Shown here piece after piece: positions 1 to 9,680 of a stretch of 64,000 bases of DNA. Within the stretch, counting starts at the first letter, position 1. The number at the start of each line of letters is the position of its first letter. Under the pieces are notes generated by a model, which was given only the letters and a program-made list of their open reading frames with translations, was not told the DNA's origin and did not search any database. This DNA is from Lineus longissimus (Eukaryota; Nemertea; Pilidiophora; Heteronemertea; Lineidae). The position numbers and the translations under genes were made by a program. The stretch lies in NCBI RefSeq assembly GCF_910592395.1, contig NC_088321.1:6512001-6576000 (forward strand). Direction: 5' to 3'.

Positions 1-879
1 TAGCCTGCAAACCCTAAAAATTTACGAACATCTTCAGCATTCTGAGGGGTGGGCCATGATCGAATGATTTTGACTTTATCAGGATCAGCCTCAACGCCCT
101 TCGCTGAAACCAAGTGACCTAGATACTTTAATTTCTCCTTCAAGAATATACATTTACTGGGTTTTAACTTCAAACCACAGTCTCGCAGCCTCTGAAACAC
201 ATTTTCCAACCTTTGAAGGTGTTCCTCCACCGTTGCCGAGAAAATAATGATATCATCTAGATACACAAGACACTCTTTTAAGTGCAAATCCTGTAAACAG
301 CGCTCCATTAACCTTTGAAAAGTACTGGGAGCATTCGTGAGGCCAAAAGGCATTAAATTCCACTCATAGAAACCAAGATTCCCAGCAGTAAAAGCTGTGC
401 GACATTTGTGTTCCTCCTCCAACTCAACCTGCCAATATCCTGACCGTAAGTCTAACGACGAGAAGTATTTGGCCCCAGCAAGGCTGTCAAGAGTTTCATC
501 TATCCGAGGCATGGCATAAGAATCTCGGATAGTCCTTTTATTTAGCTGACGCATGTCACAACATAAACGCAAACTTCCATCCTTTTTCCGAACCAGAACC
601 ATGTTGGAGGCCCAAGGGCTTTTCGAATGACGGATAACCCCAGCCTGCAACATTTCCTCTAAGTGTTGTCTAACTTCTTCAAACATGGCGGGAGGAATCC
701 CCCGATGACGCTGTTTGAAGGGAATGGGATCGTTTAACTCAATCCGGTGTTTGACTAGACTAGTTTTGCCAATTTCCAGATTGGATAGAGAAAATATGTC
801 GTCATAACGACCAAACAGACCTTCAAGCTTGGAGACGTCACCGCTCCCCAAATGAGACAAGTCAATTTCCTCGAGCACT
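1..879 (-). pseudogene. Gypsy-type retroelement reverse transcriptase (pol fragment)
   Basis: Reading the minus strand gives a Ty3/gypsy-type reverse transcriptase. The catalytic YLDDII box is encoded near 245-265, and the following segment that links RT to RNase H (LGHLVSAKGVE, then WPTP and KFLGFAG) runs to the window edge. The segment near 560-720 (IPFKQRHRGIPP, SPWASNMVLVRKKDGSLRLCCDMR) matches RT blocks 1-2. It lies downstream of the aspartic protease at 886-1734, the usual gag-pro-pol order. Its frame differs from the protease ORF, so at least one frameshift separates them around 900-950. The gene leaves the window at base 1. I did not verify every codon of this stretch. Confidence 0.85.
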
Positions 880-885
880 TTCCTT

Positions 886-1734
886 CTATGAGCAGAGTCG
901 CAAGCTGAACCGGGACCCAAACGATCCGACATAAGATTCATGGAATATAGGGTGGATATAAGATTCAGGAGTCATAGTACGATCAGACAACAGATCCTCT
1001 TTGTGGCAAACTGTATTGCCCTGAGACAGCCTACAAATCACAGAACGGCTAGGGAGAGTAACAGATTTCCTCCCAGGGTTATATACACAAACTGCAACCC
1101 TCTCCTTCCGTTGCCCATGCATTTTGACCAGACTTGGAACAACTATAACATCGCCGGGCAATGAAATACCAGGAATACCTTCGGCAATAGCCGATGTAAT
1201 TTTGCCAGTTGAAGTACCATGACAAATACCATGTACAGTTACCCTCGAATCTGGACCAATAACAATCGGCTTTGTTGTCTGAACTTGGCCTATAATTGGT
1301 TCAGCCTGTGACACCAAAGTTGAGAAAGCTAGTTTCCATTGCTTTGGCACAGTACCTACAGGTTGAAAGCGGGATAAAAGATTGGTTCCCACTAAGACAG
1401 GCACCCTGAGATTATACTTGGTATTGGGAACCACAAGTATAGGAACCAAGAGCTCATCATCCGAGAATGGACAGGTTACGGACGCTTCAACATAACCCAA
1501 GTACGGCAATGGGCTACCATTGGCGCTTGAAATGTACAGAAGATCAGAAATAGGAAGAATAGGCAAAAGTGAAACGAAGTGCTGTTGGTAACAATGCTCA
1601 GAGATGGTACTTACCATCGAGCCAGTATCCAATAGACATGACAAAATCTCGCCCTCCAATTTGATGAACGACTCGTTCGACTTGCCAATTAACCCCTTAG
1701 GCAAAGAAGAGGGTGCTAAACACTTGGAGCTCAC
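886..1734 (-). pseudogene. Retroelement aspartic protease region (pro/pol N-terminus)
   Basis: A 282-codon frame holds the retropepsin active-site signature LLDTGSMVST near residues 35-44. A later ILVVPNTKYNLRVPVLVGTN stretch is typical of the flap and C-terminal half of gypsy proteases found in metazoan elements. It sits between the gag zinc knuckle (upstream on the minus strand) and RT. The frame ends in a stop at 886-888, but the protein should continue into RT, so it looks frameshifted near its 3' end. A decayed copy is more likely than a host protease. Confidence 0.8.
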
Positions 1735-1884
1735 AACAGGTCGGACCTTTGGAGGTTCTGGAGGTGGGGACCTCCTTCGATTACGATTTGGATCAGAACG
1801 AGCATGACAGCGACTAAGGTGCTCCTTGGGACTAATAGGCTCGCTTCTCAGTGTCTGTCCCCCGACACTGGAGCATTGTCTTTT

Positions 1885-1975
1885 AAATCCTTCCCATTCG
1901 ACTTAGGGCACCTTCGACTGAAATGACCCTTCTCGCCACAGTTGAAACAAACAACATTCTCGGCAACGGTGGAGG
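1885..1975 (-). pseudogene. Retroelement gag nucleocapsid zinc knuckle
   Basis: Minus-strand translation gives CFNCGEKGHFSRRC, a CX2CX4HX4C zinc knuckle typical of gag nucleocapsid domains that bind the genomic RNA. Upstream gag sequence is missing: the frame is interrupted directly by a 137-bp LTR-like repeat ending at 1982. So most of gag is deleted or displaced. Confidence 0.75.
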
Positions 1976-1981
1976 AACAAA

Positions 1982-2118
1982 TGTAACAGAGGAAAAACAT
2001 CAAGGTCCCACCGGGGATTGAACCCGGGACCTCTCGCTTATAAGGCCATCACTCTACCGACTGAGCTAAAGGGAATTTCCCCCAAGCCTGGGCTAGTGGG
2101 AATGATGCCACTACTACA
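1982..2118 (-). repeat. LTR-like repeat, internal copy, with tRNA-like domain
   Basis: This 137-bp segment reads TGTAGTAGTGG...GTTACA on the minus strand, with TG/CA ends like an LTR. It is nearly identical to 2252-2388. About half of it (2004-2075) looks like a tRNA-Ile(UAU) body. It sits between the retroelement leader and the gag knuckle, an unusual place for an LTR. Either a second copy inserted there, or recombination deleted most of gag. Confidence 0.65.
2004..2075 (-). other. tRNA-Ile(UAU)-like domain inside LTR-like repeat
   Basis: The minus strand shows an A-box-like TAGCTCAGTCGGTAGAG, an anticodon loop CTTATAA (anticodon TAT) and a B box GGTTCAATCCC inside a well-paired T arm. The acceptor ends (TTCCCTT and TGGGACC) do not pair properly, so this is tRNA-derived rather than a functional tRNA gene. 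Confidence 0.6.
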
Positions 2119-2234
2119 TACTCCCCCTGTTCGGGAAAGTTGTTTCCTCACAACCGGGTTCTTCCGTGATACAAAGGGTTAATTCATTATCCACAGACAC
2201 ACCAGCATCTAGACAAATTATAAGTACCCTTTTA

Positions 2235-2249
2235 CCACGTTGGGCGCCA
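2235..2249 (-). promoter_or_regulatory. Primer binding site of LTR retroelement
   Basis: Immediately after the LTR end (GTTACA, ending at 2252 on the minus strand) comes TGGCGCCCAACGTGG. This is a standard retroelement primer binding site starting with TGG, complementary to a tRNA 3' CCA end. It fixes the orientation and the LTR boundary. Confidence 0.75.
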
Positions 2250-2251
2250 AA

Positions 2252-2388
2252 TGTAACAGAGGAAAAACATCAAGGTCCCACCGGGGATTGAACCCGGGAC
2301 CTCTCGCTTATAAGGCCATCACTCTACCGACTGAGCTAAAGGGAATTTCCCCCAAGCCTGGGCTAGTAGGAATGATGCCACTACTACA
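2252..2388 (-). repeat. 5' LTR-like repeat with tRNA-like domain
   Basis: A 137-bp repeat with TG...CA ends, followed on the minus strand by a PBS, so it behaves as the 5' LTR of the retroelement. It contains the same tRNA-Ile(UAU)-like body (2274-2345). It differs from the internal copy by very few bases (for example CTAGTGGG versus CTAGTAGG on the plus strand). An LTR this short that is mostly tRNA-like is odd. Confidence 0.65.
2274..2345 (-). other. tRNA-Ile(UAU)-like domain, second copy
   Basis: Same A box, UAU anticodon loop and B box as at 2004-2075, with the same unpaired acceptor ends. A potential internal pol III promoter, but not a credible tRNA gene. Confidence 0.6.
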
Positions 2389-2398
2389 TATGCATAGG

Positions 2399-2757
2399 GA
2401 CTGCTCATCCTAGCTAAAATTATGGCGCGAATTGCCTCGACTCGTCGCCACATTTAAGGGGTCCCGTCTCCTCAATGTCCGTTTAGCTCCAAAGCAACGA
2501 GGTCTGTCCTCTTCGTCTCGCATGGTGGCCGGGTTCGTATAGCGCGGGAAGAGCAGGACAGGACAACTCTCCAATCCCAGTCTTTGACTGCTCATCTTAG
2601 CTAGAATTATGACGCGAATTGCCTCGACTCGTCATCACATTTTAGGGCTCCGTCTCCTCATTGTCCGTTAAACTCCAAAGCAACGAAGTCTGTCCACTTC
2701 GTCTCGCATGGTGACCGGGTTCGTACAGCGCGGGAAGAGGAGGACAGGACAACTCTC
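2399..2757. repeat. Two-copy tandem repeat, about 175 bp per unit
   Basis: Units 2399-2573 and 2585-2757 both run from GACTGCTCAT to GACAGGACAACTCTC with roughly 88% identity by eye. Short minus-strand frames here are not conserved between units, so I treat the block as non-coding repeat. Confidence 0.7.
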
Positions 2758-4682
2758 TTGCGCCACCCTTTTCCTGATGGAAGGGTGGATATTTTGACAT
2801 GCACATGAAGAAAGAATAACTCATATACGACGTATTTGTGATATGAAAAAACACTTTTATTTCTGTTGTCTTTTCACATCGTTTTATTTTTCTTCATGCA
2901 TAACATTTTTATATGCTTAAAGACCCAGGCGCGTCCGACCTCGTGGCAAAAATGCAGTTTTAGACATGCTTATGCATTATTTTTTATTCTGTTTCCCTGA
3001 TTGGGTTTTTGATGACGACAGCACATGTACATTGTATGTGTGCCCGGGCTGAGCGTATGCTTGGCTCACTATATAGAGGAATACATCTTCTTCTTAATGC
3101 TCTTGGTCTACGTGCATGTTCACCGCTAGAGTATACGCGTTTTATTTTTATAAACGCCCTATAGAATGCTTAATATATTCCGATTCTAAAATCAACACTC
3201 AATGGAAGATGCCTGCCGTACATGGCGCATTTTGCTATGTTTTTCGGGAGAAGCTCACCCGCCATGAAAATAGTTGTCTCAAGTTGGCTATGCTTATAAT
3301 ATAAAGTTGGTCGGCATTTTCCATTGATCTTTGTTATACAAGAGTATACCTTTCTTATGAAGGTCTATAAGAGTATACAATGGCCTATATATATTTGCAT
3401 TCAATATTTTTGTGTTTTAATAAGCACCATTATAATGAAACTGATGATGAAGCTACTGTTATTCTGAGTCTAGAATGCAGCAATTGAGCATGTATGATGC
3501 GGCGTTGCTTTTTCCTAATACGCTCCGATGTTTTGCGGGAACAATCTCCCGATCTTTAGCGCGACAATTTTAGCGTCTGATCGACTGCATCCTTCACTAC
3601 AGCAAAGGTAAGAAACATTTCATTTTCTTCATTGGTCTTACTCTTTTGACATTTACATAAGTTGCATAGTAAGCAATGAAACCTATATCGGGGTTTCAGA
3701 TGAGCTCTAAATAAACCGTTAAAAACCACACGCGTGCAACTATCTAATTCGTTAATAATAGTTCGTCAGAAAAAAAATTACTCGATTTAAAAATCTATAT
3801 TATTTGCTCGCGTATGGTCTTTACATGCATTAGGCCAACAAGTTCTACAAATAATATTCATTTTACAAGAAGAGATAACCATTATTAAAGAGGTTGAATA
3901 GCGCCTCCAGAAGCAAGCAACAGCGCCACCCGTAGCAGAAATAAGAACTGCTTAGTGATGGTTTCCATATACGGCATCTCATTTGCATATTTTTACAACC
4001 TTATTTACTACGAGTTGTAAATATGCCAGTAGCACGTGGATCATGCCGGGCGGTGCTGTCAGGTGTTTCCACTATGGGTTACATAATCGGCTACAAAGAG
4101 GCCAGTGTTCTAGTAAATGAAGTTAGCAATGATAGCGAAAGAATGTTAGTGTATGTTACGCAGTCAATAGCGATAGTAGTGAGTTGGAGAGAGGAGAAAA
4201 TGGAAAATGGAGAGAATACTAGTATGGATTTCGAGTCCCAAGAAAAAACTTTGCAAAGTTTTCATCAAACTGATAATCATATTCCTTCCTTCTCTGTCTC
4301 CAACAATTAAACGTTGCTGCAGTCAACCTGATGCGTTTATCCGCGAGCGAATCGACGAGACGAGGCATTTTTCAAGCATCCGAATGGTACCGTACAGATC
4401 CGCAAGGGGCGCGTTACGGAAAATGTTGCAAAAATCAATAACGTGATCGTAAATATTGTCATATTTTTCAAGATGAGAGTATGTAAATGATACGCAAACG
4501 GTAAACCAATGAAAGGCCAGTATCTATTGAACCTTACAAGTGATTTGGGGGCCTTGAAACTCCTTATATTTATCAATGAAACCTTATTCCCGCCTAAGGT
4601 TTTGACCGGGCCGTGCATAACTCCCCTTTTTTCCCGGGCAGTTCCCTTTAATGGATACATGATGCGCTTGTTATAACTGCTG
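2758..4682. other. About 1.9 kb without a recognisable gene
   Basis: AT-rich, short frames only, no family motif on either strand. A TATATA-containing stretch (about 3070) and repeated AGAGTATAC words (about 3341 and 3371) are visible but unsupported as signals. The 119-codon minus frame at 4337-4696 overlaps the protease start region and shows no recognisable motif. Confidence 0.4.
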
Positions 4683-5249
4683 TCAGTCTGCCCCATACAA
4701 TATCTCTTTTAAGCTTTTTGCGATGTGGAAATGGAGGAAACTGGAATCGAACACTGGTTTATGATCAGCGGCAAATGTTTTTGTCACAAAATTGTTCACC
4801 ATTTCATCGTTTTCGTTCAAACGATTCTTATCAAAACTGTTCACTATATCCCGCATGGTTTGGCTTCTACATTTTTGGAAAATATAGTAAATAACGTGTT
4901 GTCCGCAAACTGTACTGAGTTGGTTTTGGATCATGCGTGTATTTCGCCTGTAATGTTTTCTTGTGCCTAGAAAATCGTATAATGTTGATACAGCTGGCAA
5001 AAATCCGTACGGATCATAATATTCGGGTATTTGATTTGGAGAAAAGTAAAAGCCAATCCAATGTTTGCTTGGACCGGAAGCGATGTCCGTATTCACAACG
5101 TATGCACATGGTTTTCTGTCTCTTGGCTCTAACGGCAGTGTATCAGCCGCGCAACCTTCAACGAAGGTTGTTCGTGTTTCCAAATGTCGTTTGAAAAGAC
5201 GATCGATTTCCTTATTATTCATTGAAGGTGACTGTGCGATTGTTGTCAA
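4683..5249 (-). CDS. Adenain-like cysteine protease (fragment B)
   Basis: A 188-aa protein of the adenovirus-protease/Ulp1-like family used by Polintons and adintoviruses to mature capsid proteins. Visible triad positions: His in SKHWIGFYF (about residue 63), acidic residue in YYDPYGF (about 78), and Gln/Cys in LSTVCGQHVIYY (Cys about 116). Length fits the family (about 180-210 aa). It is the last gene of a minus-strand block and overlaps the capsid gene end by 4 nt (5246-5249), a compact viral arrangement. The frame is fully open, although neighbouring genes are broken. Confidence 0.85.
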   Translation of the reverse strand: MTTIAQSPSMNNKEIDRLFKRHLETRTTFVEGCAADTLPLEPRDRKPCAYVVNTDIASGPSKHWIGFYFSPNQIPEYYDPYGFLPAVSTLYDFLGTRKHYRRNTRMIQNQLSTVCGQHVIYYIFQKCRSQTMRDIVNSFDKNRLNENDEMVNNFVTKTFAADHKPVFDSSFLHFHIAKSLKEILYGAD

Positions 5250-6515
5250 TTTCCCTCAATAGCGTCGAATTCCATATAAACTACAATAGTTATACTCTTA
5301 TCGGCTGGTTCTTTCAAACGAATGTCAAGACTTATGTTTCCTTCACGTACCAAGTTGAAATTGGAACCGTTTGAATCATCTGCTAACAGGTTGAAGACGT
5401 AGAGAGCGTATCCTTTCGGATAATCCTCGTTCACGTTTATAGCTATTCCCTGGTCAGTTCCCCAAACGTTAGTTCCGTGTAATACCGTGAAGTAACCGGG
5501 TAGGAACTGATCGTTGCCGTAATCGAGTTTGATCGTTTCAAACGGTACTTGCGTTCGGTTTTGTCGCAACGTAATACTCGACACATTGAAATGTTGAAAG
5601 TTGAACGGGTTCTTGTCCAGCGTTCCGTTGAAAGCGTCACACTCCACCGATCCTACGACTATTCTTCCCAGTAAACGACCCTGTCACAAGTTATTTTCTG
5701 ACAAATCCGAACGGTTGGCGCCACGTGTATAAAACTTCATTTGAACCGATGTTACGGGTCCTTGCAAAAGACGTTCCTCATGTCTGAGGCGAACATGTTC
5801 GGCAATAGTGTTGGTATTGATTTTCAAAATCGCTTCCTCCAAACTAATCGTGTACTCCTGGGTGTTATCCTTGGCCATTAAGACAAAACTGGGGTCTTGT
5901 CTCACCAATCTTACCGTCAGTTTTACTTGACTTGACTTGAATCTGTCCAAGACATTCTAGCGTTTTACTGCCTTCTGTCCACTTAAAGCGAGCATTGGCG
6001 CCTTTGTTTGCACTTGTTCCTGTTTTCACGGTATTACCCTGTCGATCGGGGTTCGCTGTGTCCCTGTAATATCCACCAATTTGGAGCTGGTCACTTTTTG
6101 CTGCCTTCGAGAACGAGAGGGTGGACTCGAGATACGATCGATAGCCGTACATCTGATCGTGCCCCCCTACCTGTCTTCCATTGGCGTAAACCTCAACTTG
6201 TTTGAAATAGCTTCCGATAAAATAATTGATGGGAAACACCAGCGATTTATCGGGGAATGGGTCCGCTGTCGTGAGTACTGCACCATCTTTGTCCAGTATC
6301 CTGAATTTCAGATGTAAAAAGCTGTCTCCCAAATTCAAATATTCGTCTTCGGTGGCGTTGACCCTAAATTCAATTGGACCACCCTTGTCCAGGGAAGTGA
6401 TAGGACGGAACTCTTTGAATGAACTCTCCTCTATACTCGTCTGTGTGGGCTTAACTTCAAAGAGTTCCAATTCGCTACGTCCGCAATCGCAAGAGTCCGT
6501 ATCCAATAGCGACAT
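5246..6515 (-). pseudogene. Polinton/adintovirus major capsid protein (hexon-like), broken
   Basis: Three collinear pieces (6515-5865, 5950-5684, 5647-5246) resemble the F54H12.2-like family, regarded as the double-jelly-roll major capsid protein of adintovirus-type Polintons. Family hallmarks are the N-terminal FKEFRPITSLDKGGPIEFRV, the YFKQVEVYANGRQV region and the C-terminal NISLDIRLKEPADKSITIVV. A frameshift lies near 5940 and an in-frame TGA at 5684-5686. The combined length of about 420 codons suits the family. It lies directly upstream of the protease, as in related elements. The breaks mean no full-length capsid protein can be made. Confidence 0.75.
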
Positions 6516-7063
6516 GATAGCTCTTTTATTTTAGCTGAAGAAAATGTTGCTTCCCTGCAGTTGTCGTCGGTTTTGACGCGATTTTCTCTTCCTTTTTCCT
6601 CCTGTGGACTCCTGGGCCCCACATGGGCTTTTCCTTGTTTTTTGTGTCTTTTGGCCGTTAAACTCTGCCCAATTTCTTCATCTGTATTATCCGGCGCTAA
6701 GATTTGACGCTTGATCCCGCCAACAACTTGCTTTTTAACGTTATGTCCGATTTCGTGTAAGCTTTCTTTTCCACTTTCCTTCAGGGCGGTTTTAATATCT
6801 TTTTCACCGGACACCACGTCCGAAAGCGCTTGAGCGCCCGATTTTAAGAGGCTCTTTCCAGCGCTTACGGCTACCTTTTTTATGGAAGGAACCACGACTT
6901 TTTTCAGCATCGGAACCACTGTTTTGAATATTGAGCTGAATATGCCTCCGAGTCCATGCCCATGCTGGTATAAGCTATCTCCTCGAAAAACGGGAAGCCC
7001 AGAACCCGTCTGATAGTGTCTTCGATATGCGTTTAATTCCGGACGGTAAGGAACCAGCACCAT
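6431..7063 (-). CDS. Small basic core/pVI-pX-like virion protein
   Basis: A 210-codon frame. Its first half (GHGLGGIFSSIF, then VPMLKKVVVPSIKKVAVSAG) combines a Gly-rich amphipathic start with alternating Lys and hydrophobic residues. A SLTAKRHKKQGK basic patch follows. This layout matches the adenovirus-like core or membrane-lytic proteins that sit beside the hexon gene in Polinton/adintovirus genomes. The last 28 codons overlap the capsid start at 6515 and look like read-through, so the true end may be near 6520. Assignment is by composition and synteny. Confidence 0.5.
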   Translation of the reverse strand: MVLVPYRPELNAYRRHYQTGSGLPVFRGDSLYQHGHGLGGIFSSIFKTVVPMLKKVVVPSIKKVAVSAGKSLLKSGAQALSDVVSGEKDIKTALKESGKESLHEIGHNVKKQVVGGIKRQILAPDNTDEEIGQSLTAKRHKKQGKAHVGPRSPQEEKGRENRVKTDDNCREATFSSAKIKELSCRYWIRTLAIADVANWNSLKLSPHRRV

Positions 7064-7178
7064 GATGAATTTGTCCTCGAACGATTTTACAGGCTGAATG
7101 TTTGTTTCTTGTTTTTAAAAAACACGATATTTTCCCCTCACAAACCCTTTAAGAGCTAGGTGCGTTTTTCCCACTTGG

Positions 7179-8240
7179 TTATGCGGTCCGATTGTTCTTC
7201 TTCTTCGTTTTCTTTATGACTTCTGTCCGCACTAGCTGTTGATTCCAATAGAGGACTCCATGATTTGTTTTGGGACCAATTGGCCACAGTTTGTACAGGC
7301 GTTGTTTTTTTACAGGCGTTGTTTCCTTCCTTTGGGCTGCTTTTTTCGGCGAAAAGACACCCTCTTCTGTTCTGATGCTCTCCTCCAAGGCGCGCCCCGC
7401 GAGTAGAGATAACAATTTTGACTTCGTAATAGCGCTCTGAATCTGTGTCAATTTGGAACCGTCCTCATCAGCGAAAAGTTTCGGTTTTTTTCCCTCTGAT
7501 AGTAGTGGGGGTGTGTTGGTAGACGGTCTCTTCATTTCTGGTGTATTGGCTGTCAATCCCGGCGGCACTCCGATCTTCAAGAAGGCATCTCTCAATTCGG
7601 TGGCCCCCGGCGGGACAACATAGTTCATGCTCTCCGGCTTCATTAGGAATTCAATGTTTCGTACGATATTTGTATTGGGTAACTTTGTTCCCTCGAGTAT
7701 TAATTCGTAGCTGAACGGATCCCAGTCTATCGTTGAACGGTGACGTCTTACGTAATTTTTCATAATGTCCTTAATAAAGGGGTGGTGTAATTTCAAAGTG
7801 GGCGCGATCAGATCGAGTACATTCTTTTCCCCGTAATCCGCTACGCGATCGAATAAAGCTTTTGTCTCTCTTCTTCGAGCCTGACTGAAAAGTTTCATTT
7901 TTAAAATTTTTAAGAGCTTCTGTACCATAGAGCTGTGTTTCTGCAATTTCCTGATCTTATCCGCTGAAATGCCGCTCACATTTCTATTACCCACGTTGTG
8001 GATGCATTCGAGCAAAGCGTCCATTTGCTCCGCGTTGGCGATTTCCAAGAGTTTTGCTTGATTCTTTTTGCTAGTTTTGCTCAAGAGCGATAAAAAATCG
8101 ATATGATCGGCGGCAGTGGTGGAATCGCGAGGGAGATTCCTCTGCCTATCATAAGACTGTCTCCTCCCCGTTCCTTTGCGTCTCCCCTTCTGTTTACTCC
8201 GAATTAATTGCTCCATGAGGTGTCTATTATTTGGTAGCAT
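7179..8240 (-). CDS. Conserved Polinton-type protein of unknown function (353 aa)
   Basis: Residues 45-130 form a helical segment (FLSLLSKTSKKNQAKLLEIA, then MDALLECIHNVGN, then KIRKLQKHSS) of a type recurrent in adintovirus/Polinton capsid clusters. Next comes a region with IDWDPFSYELILEG and MNYVVPPGATELRDAF. The N-terminus is Arg/Lys/Gln-rich and the C-terminus is basic (VIKKTKKKNNR). No catalytic motif is visible. Position between the core-like protein and the packaging ATPase suggests a virion role, which is inference. The frame is intact. Confidence 0.5.
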   Translation of the reverse strand: MLPNNRHLMEQLIRSKQKGRRKGTGRRQSYDRQRNLPRDSTTAADHIDFLSLLSKTSKKNQAKLLEIANAEQMDALLECIHNVGNRNVSGISADKIRKLQKHSSMVQKLLKILKMKLFSQARRRETKALFDRVADYGEKNVLDLIAPTLKLHHPFIKDIMKNYVRRHRSTIDWDPFSYELILEGTKLPNTNIVRNIEFLMKPESMNYVVPPGATELRDAFLKIGVPPGLTANTPEMKRPSTNTPPLLSEGKKPKLFADEDGSKLTQIQSAITKSKLLSLLAGRALEESIRTEEGVFSPKKAAQRKETTPVKKQRLYKLWPIGPKTNHGVLYWNQQLVRTEVIKKTKKKNNRTA

Positions 8241-8384
8241 CTTAAACTATACTGGCACTGGTAATAAATAATTGCACGAAACGATCTCTTTTGACTCAAT
8301 GTTTATTGTTGTCTTCTTACACACCGCATCCAAGCGAAGCCTATCACATCGTTCTTAGCGGGTTTTTTTTGCCAAATTCGCTTA

Positions 8385-9164
8385 CTATATATTGTTGTAC
8401 AATTTTCGTGGTACAAATATTCTTTGATAGTCTCCGAAAAGGTCTGTCCTGAAGCGAATCTCCCCCGGACTATTTTGAGTGCCGTCGACGAAAAGATATC
8501 CGTTCGGTTTTGAAGTTGCCTTTTCATAAATTTCCATGAAAAGCCGTTGGTTGGCCGGCATAATCCTGGAGCCGAGATGACGGGCTGTAGATTTATCCAA
8601 TGGACTATGGAATAGCACGTAAATATGGGCGCAGCGTTGTAGAGTAATGCGTTCCGAGCCTTGGTAGAACATATTTTGCATCAAAATTATCCAGGAAAGT
8701 GAATTATGATGACATTTTCTTGTCGCCATATCGGAAATAGCTTTGCTCTTCGAGACGTCCTCCATTAAATCGTCGTAGATATGCAATCCGAATTTCTGCT
8801 CTCCGTTATGCTGTTGCGAGTGAATGTAATCGTCCATATTTTCGGACAGTCCTTGAACTAGCATTATTCGCTTTCTCGTCGTGTCACTTTCAATTTCAGC
8901 CACGGTTTTACTTCGCTGCCCATAGAAGATATATAAGTAGTCGAATGGTCTATCGAAGATACGACTGGCATTTTCGATCAAGCGCATAGTAAATTATGCT
9001 TTCCCGCTCAAGGGCGCCCATTGAATTATGGCCCCAAAGGGCAAAGCAATTCTGCCGTCGAAACTTTGCCCTTCTTCCATCATGGTAAAGAGGGCATCTA
9101 GTGTAATTGTTTTTTTCACAGTATACGATGAGATGATGTTGACATCCGTCTCAATAAGTTTCTT
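8385..9164 (-). pseudogene. Packaging ATPase (A32/FtsK-like), broken in the P-loop
   Basis: The 200-codon frame from 8987 carries the body of a Polinton packaging ATPase (ENASRIFDRPFDYLYIFYGQ, later SWIILMQNMFYQGS). Upstream codons 9164-8997 are in the same frame and encode its N-terminus, including a degenerate P-loop (WAPLSGKA). A TAA at 8994-8996 sits just after it, and the first Gly and last Ser/Thr of the Walker A motif are gone. It is therefore a pseudogene of the enzyme that pumps DNA into capsids. A further in-frame stop (9165-9167) and no clear start lie upstream. Confidence 0.75.
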
Positions 9165-9281
9165 TCACAGTCAAATTAATATGAAACGCGAGCAAGCTCT
9201 AATGATGATCGAAGATGGCCTGGCAATCTCTCACCGCCTTCAGGCCTCCTTCCTTTGTATCGACGAGTGACCCCTCCTCTG

Positions 9282-9451
9282 TTATGTAAGGGGAGTCACT
9301 TGTCCTTTGTCCACCCATTCGTCAAAACTCGACAGCCAGCCTCTGTAGTGTACGAAGAATTGGAGCTTTCCCTTGCGTTTCCGGCGTTTTAAAATATCGA
9401 CGTGATAGGTTTGCTCATCCGTTGGCATCTCAATTTTCTGCATCTGATGTT
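9282..9451 (-). pseudogene. Integrase C-terminal chromodomain, truncated by Element 1
   Basis: Minus-strand translation shows YHVDILKRRKRKGKL and FFVHYRGWLSSFDEWV, a chromodomain of the type ending Polinton retroviral-like integrases, followed by a TAA at 9282-9284. The frame is open up to the Element 1 boundary at 9452 and then stops matching. The catalytic core is absent from the other side of Element 1, so the insertion was accompanied or followed by loss or rearrangement. Confidence 0.75.
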
Positions 9452-9609
9452 AGAATGTAGATAATGGGGTGATAGGAATCCTAGGTATTTCGAAGCCATT
9501 TTGACCAAAGCCCTTACAGGCCTTTTTGTCTCAAATTAGCTTAGAAACCCCTAAGAACCAGCCACCTCATTATCTACATTCTTAGGGAATACTACAGCTC
9601 AATGGGTTA
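9452..9609 (+). repeat. Element 1 left inverted terminal repeat
   Basis: 158 bp. The outer 131 nt (9452-9582) are a fold-back: AGAATGTAGATAATGGGGTG pairs with CACCTCATTATCTACATTCT (9563-9582) through one G-T wobble, with an imperfectly paired centre. The inner part (TAGGGAATACT to ATGGGTTA) matches the right end. Confidence 0.85.
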
Positions 9610-9680
9610 ATTCCTTAAAATAAATGGCCTTTTTACTGTCTTCATTATCCAAAACTCAAGGAAAAATTCAAGTAAATTAA

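Noticed and set aside
940-1164. Plus-strand frame opposite the retroelement protease
   Set aside because: Shadow of the minus-strand coding region; no motif of its own.
2004-2075. Functional tRNA-Ile gene
   Set aside because: The 7-bp acceptor stem cannot pair and the sequence is repeated inside an LTR-like unit, so it is annotated only as tRNA-like.
4337-4696. 119-codon minus frame downstream of the protease
   Set aside because: Overlaps the protease end, no family pattern, unusual composition; likely chance.
5684-5686. Stop-codon recoding (TGA as sense) in the viral genes
   Set aside because: Frameshifts in the same genes show ordinary decay; Element 2 genes use TGA as a normal stop.
8303-8527. 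74-codon minus frame at the end of the ATPase
   Set aside because: Alternative frame overlapping the ATPase C-terminus; no independent support.
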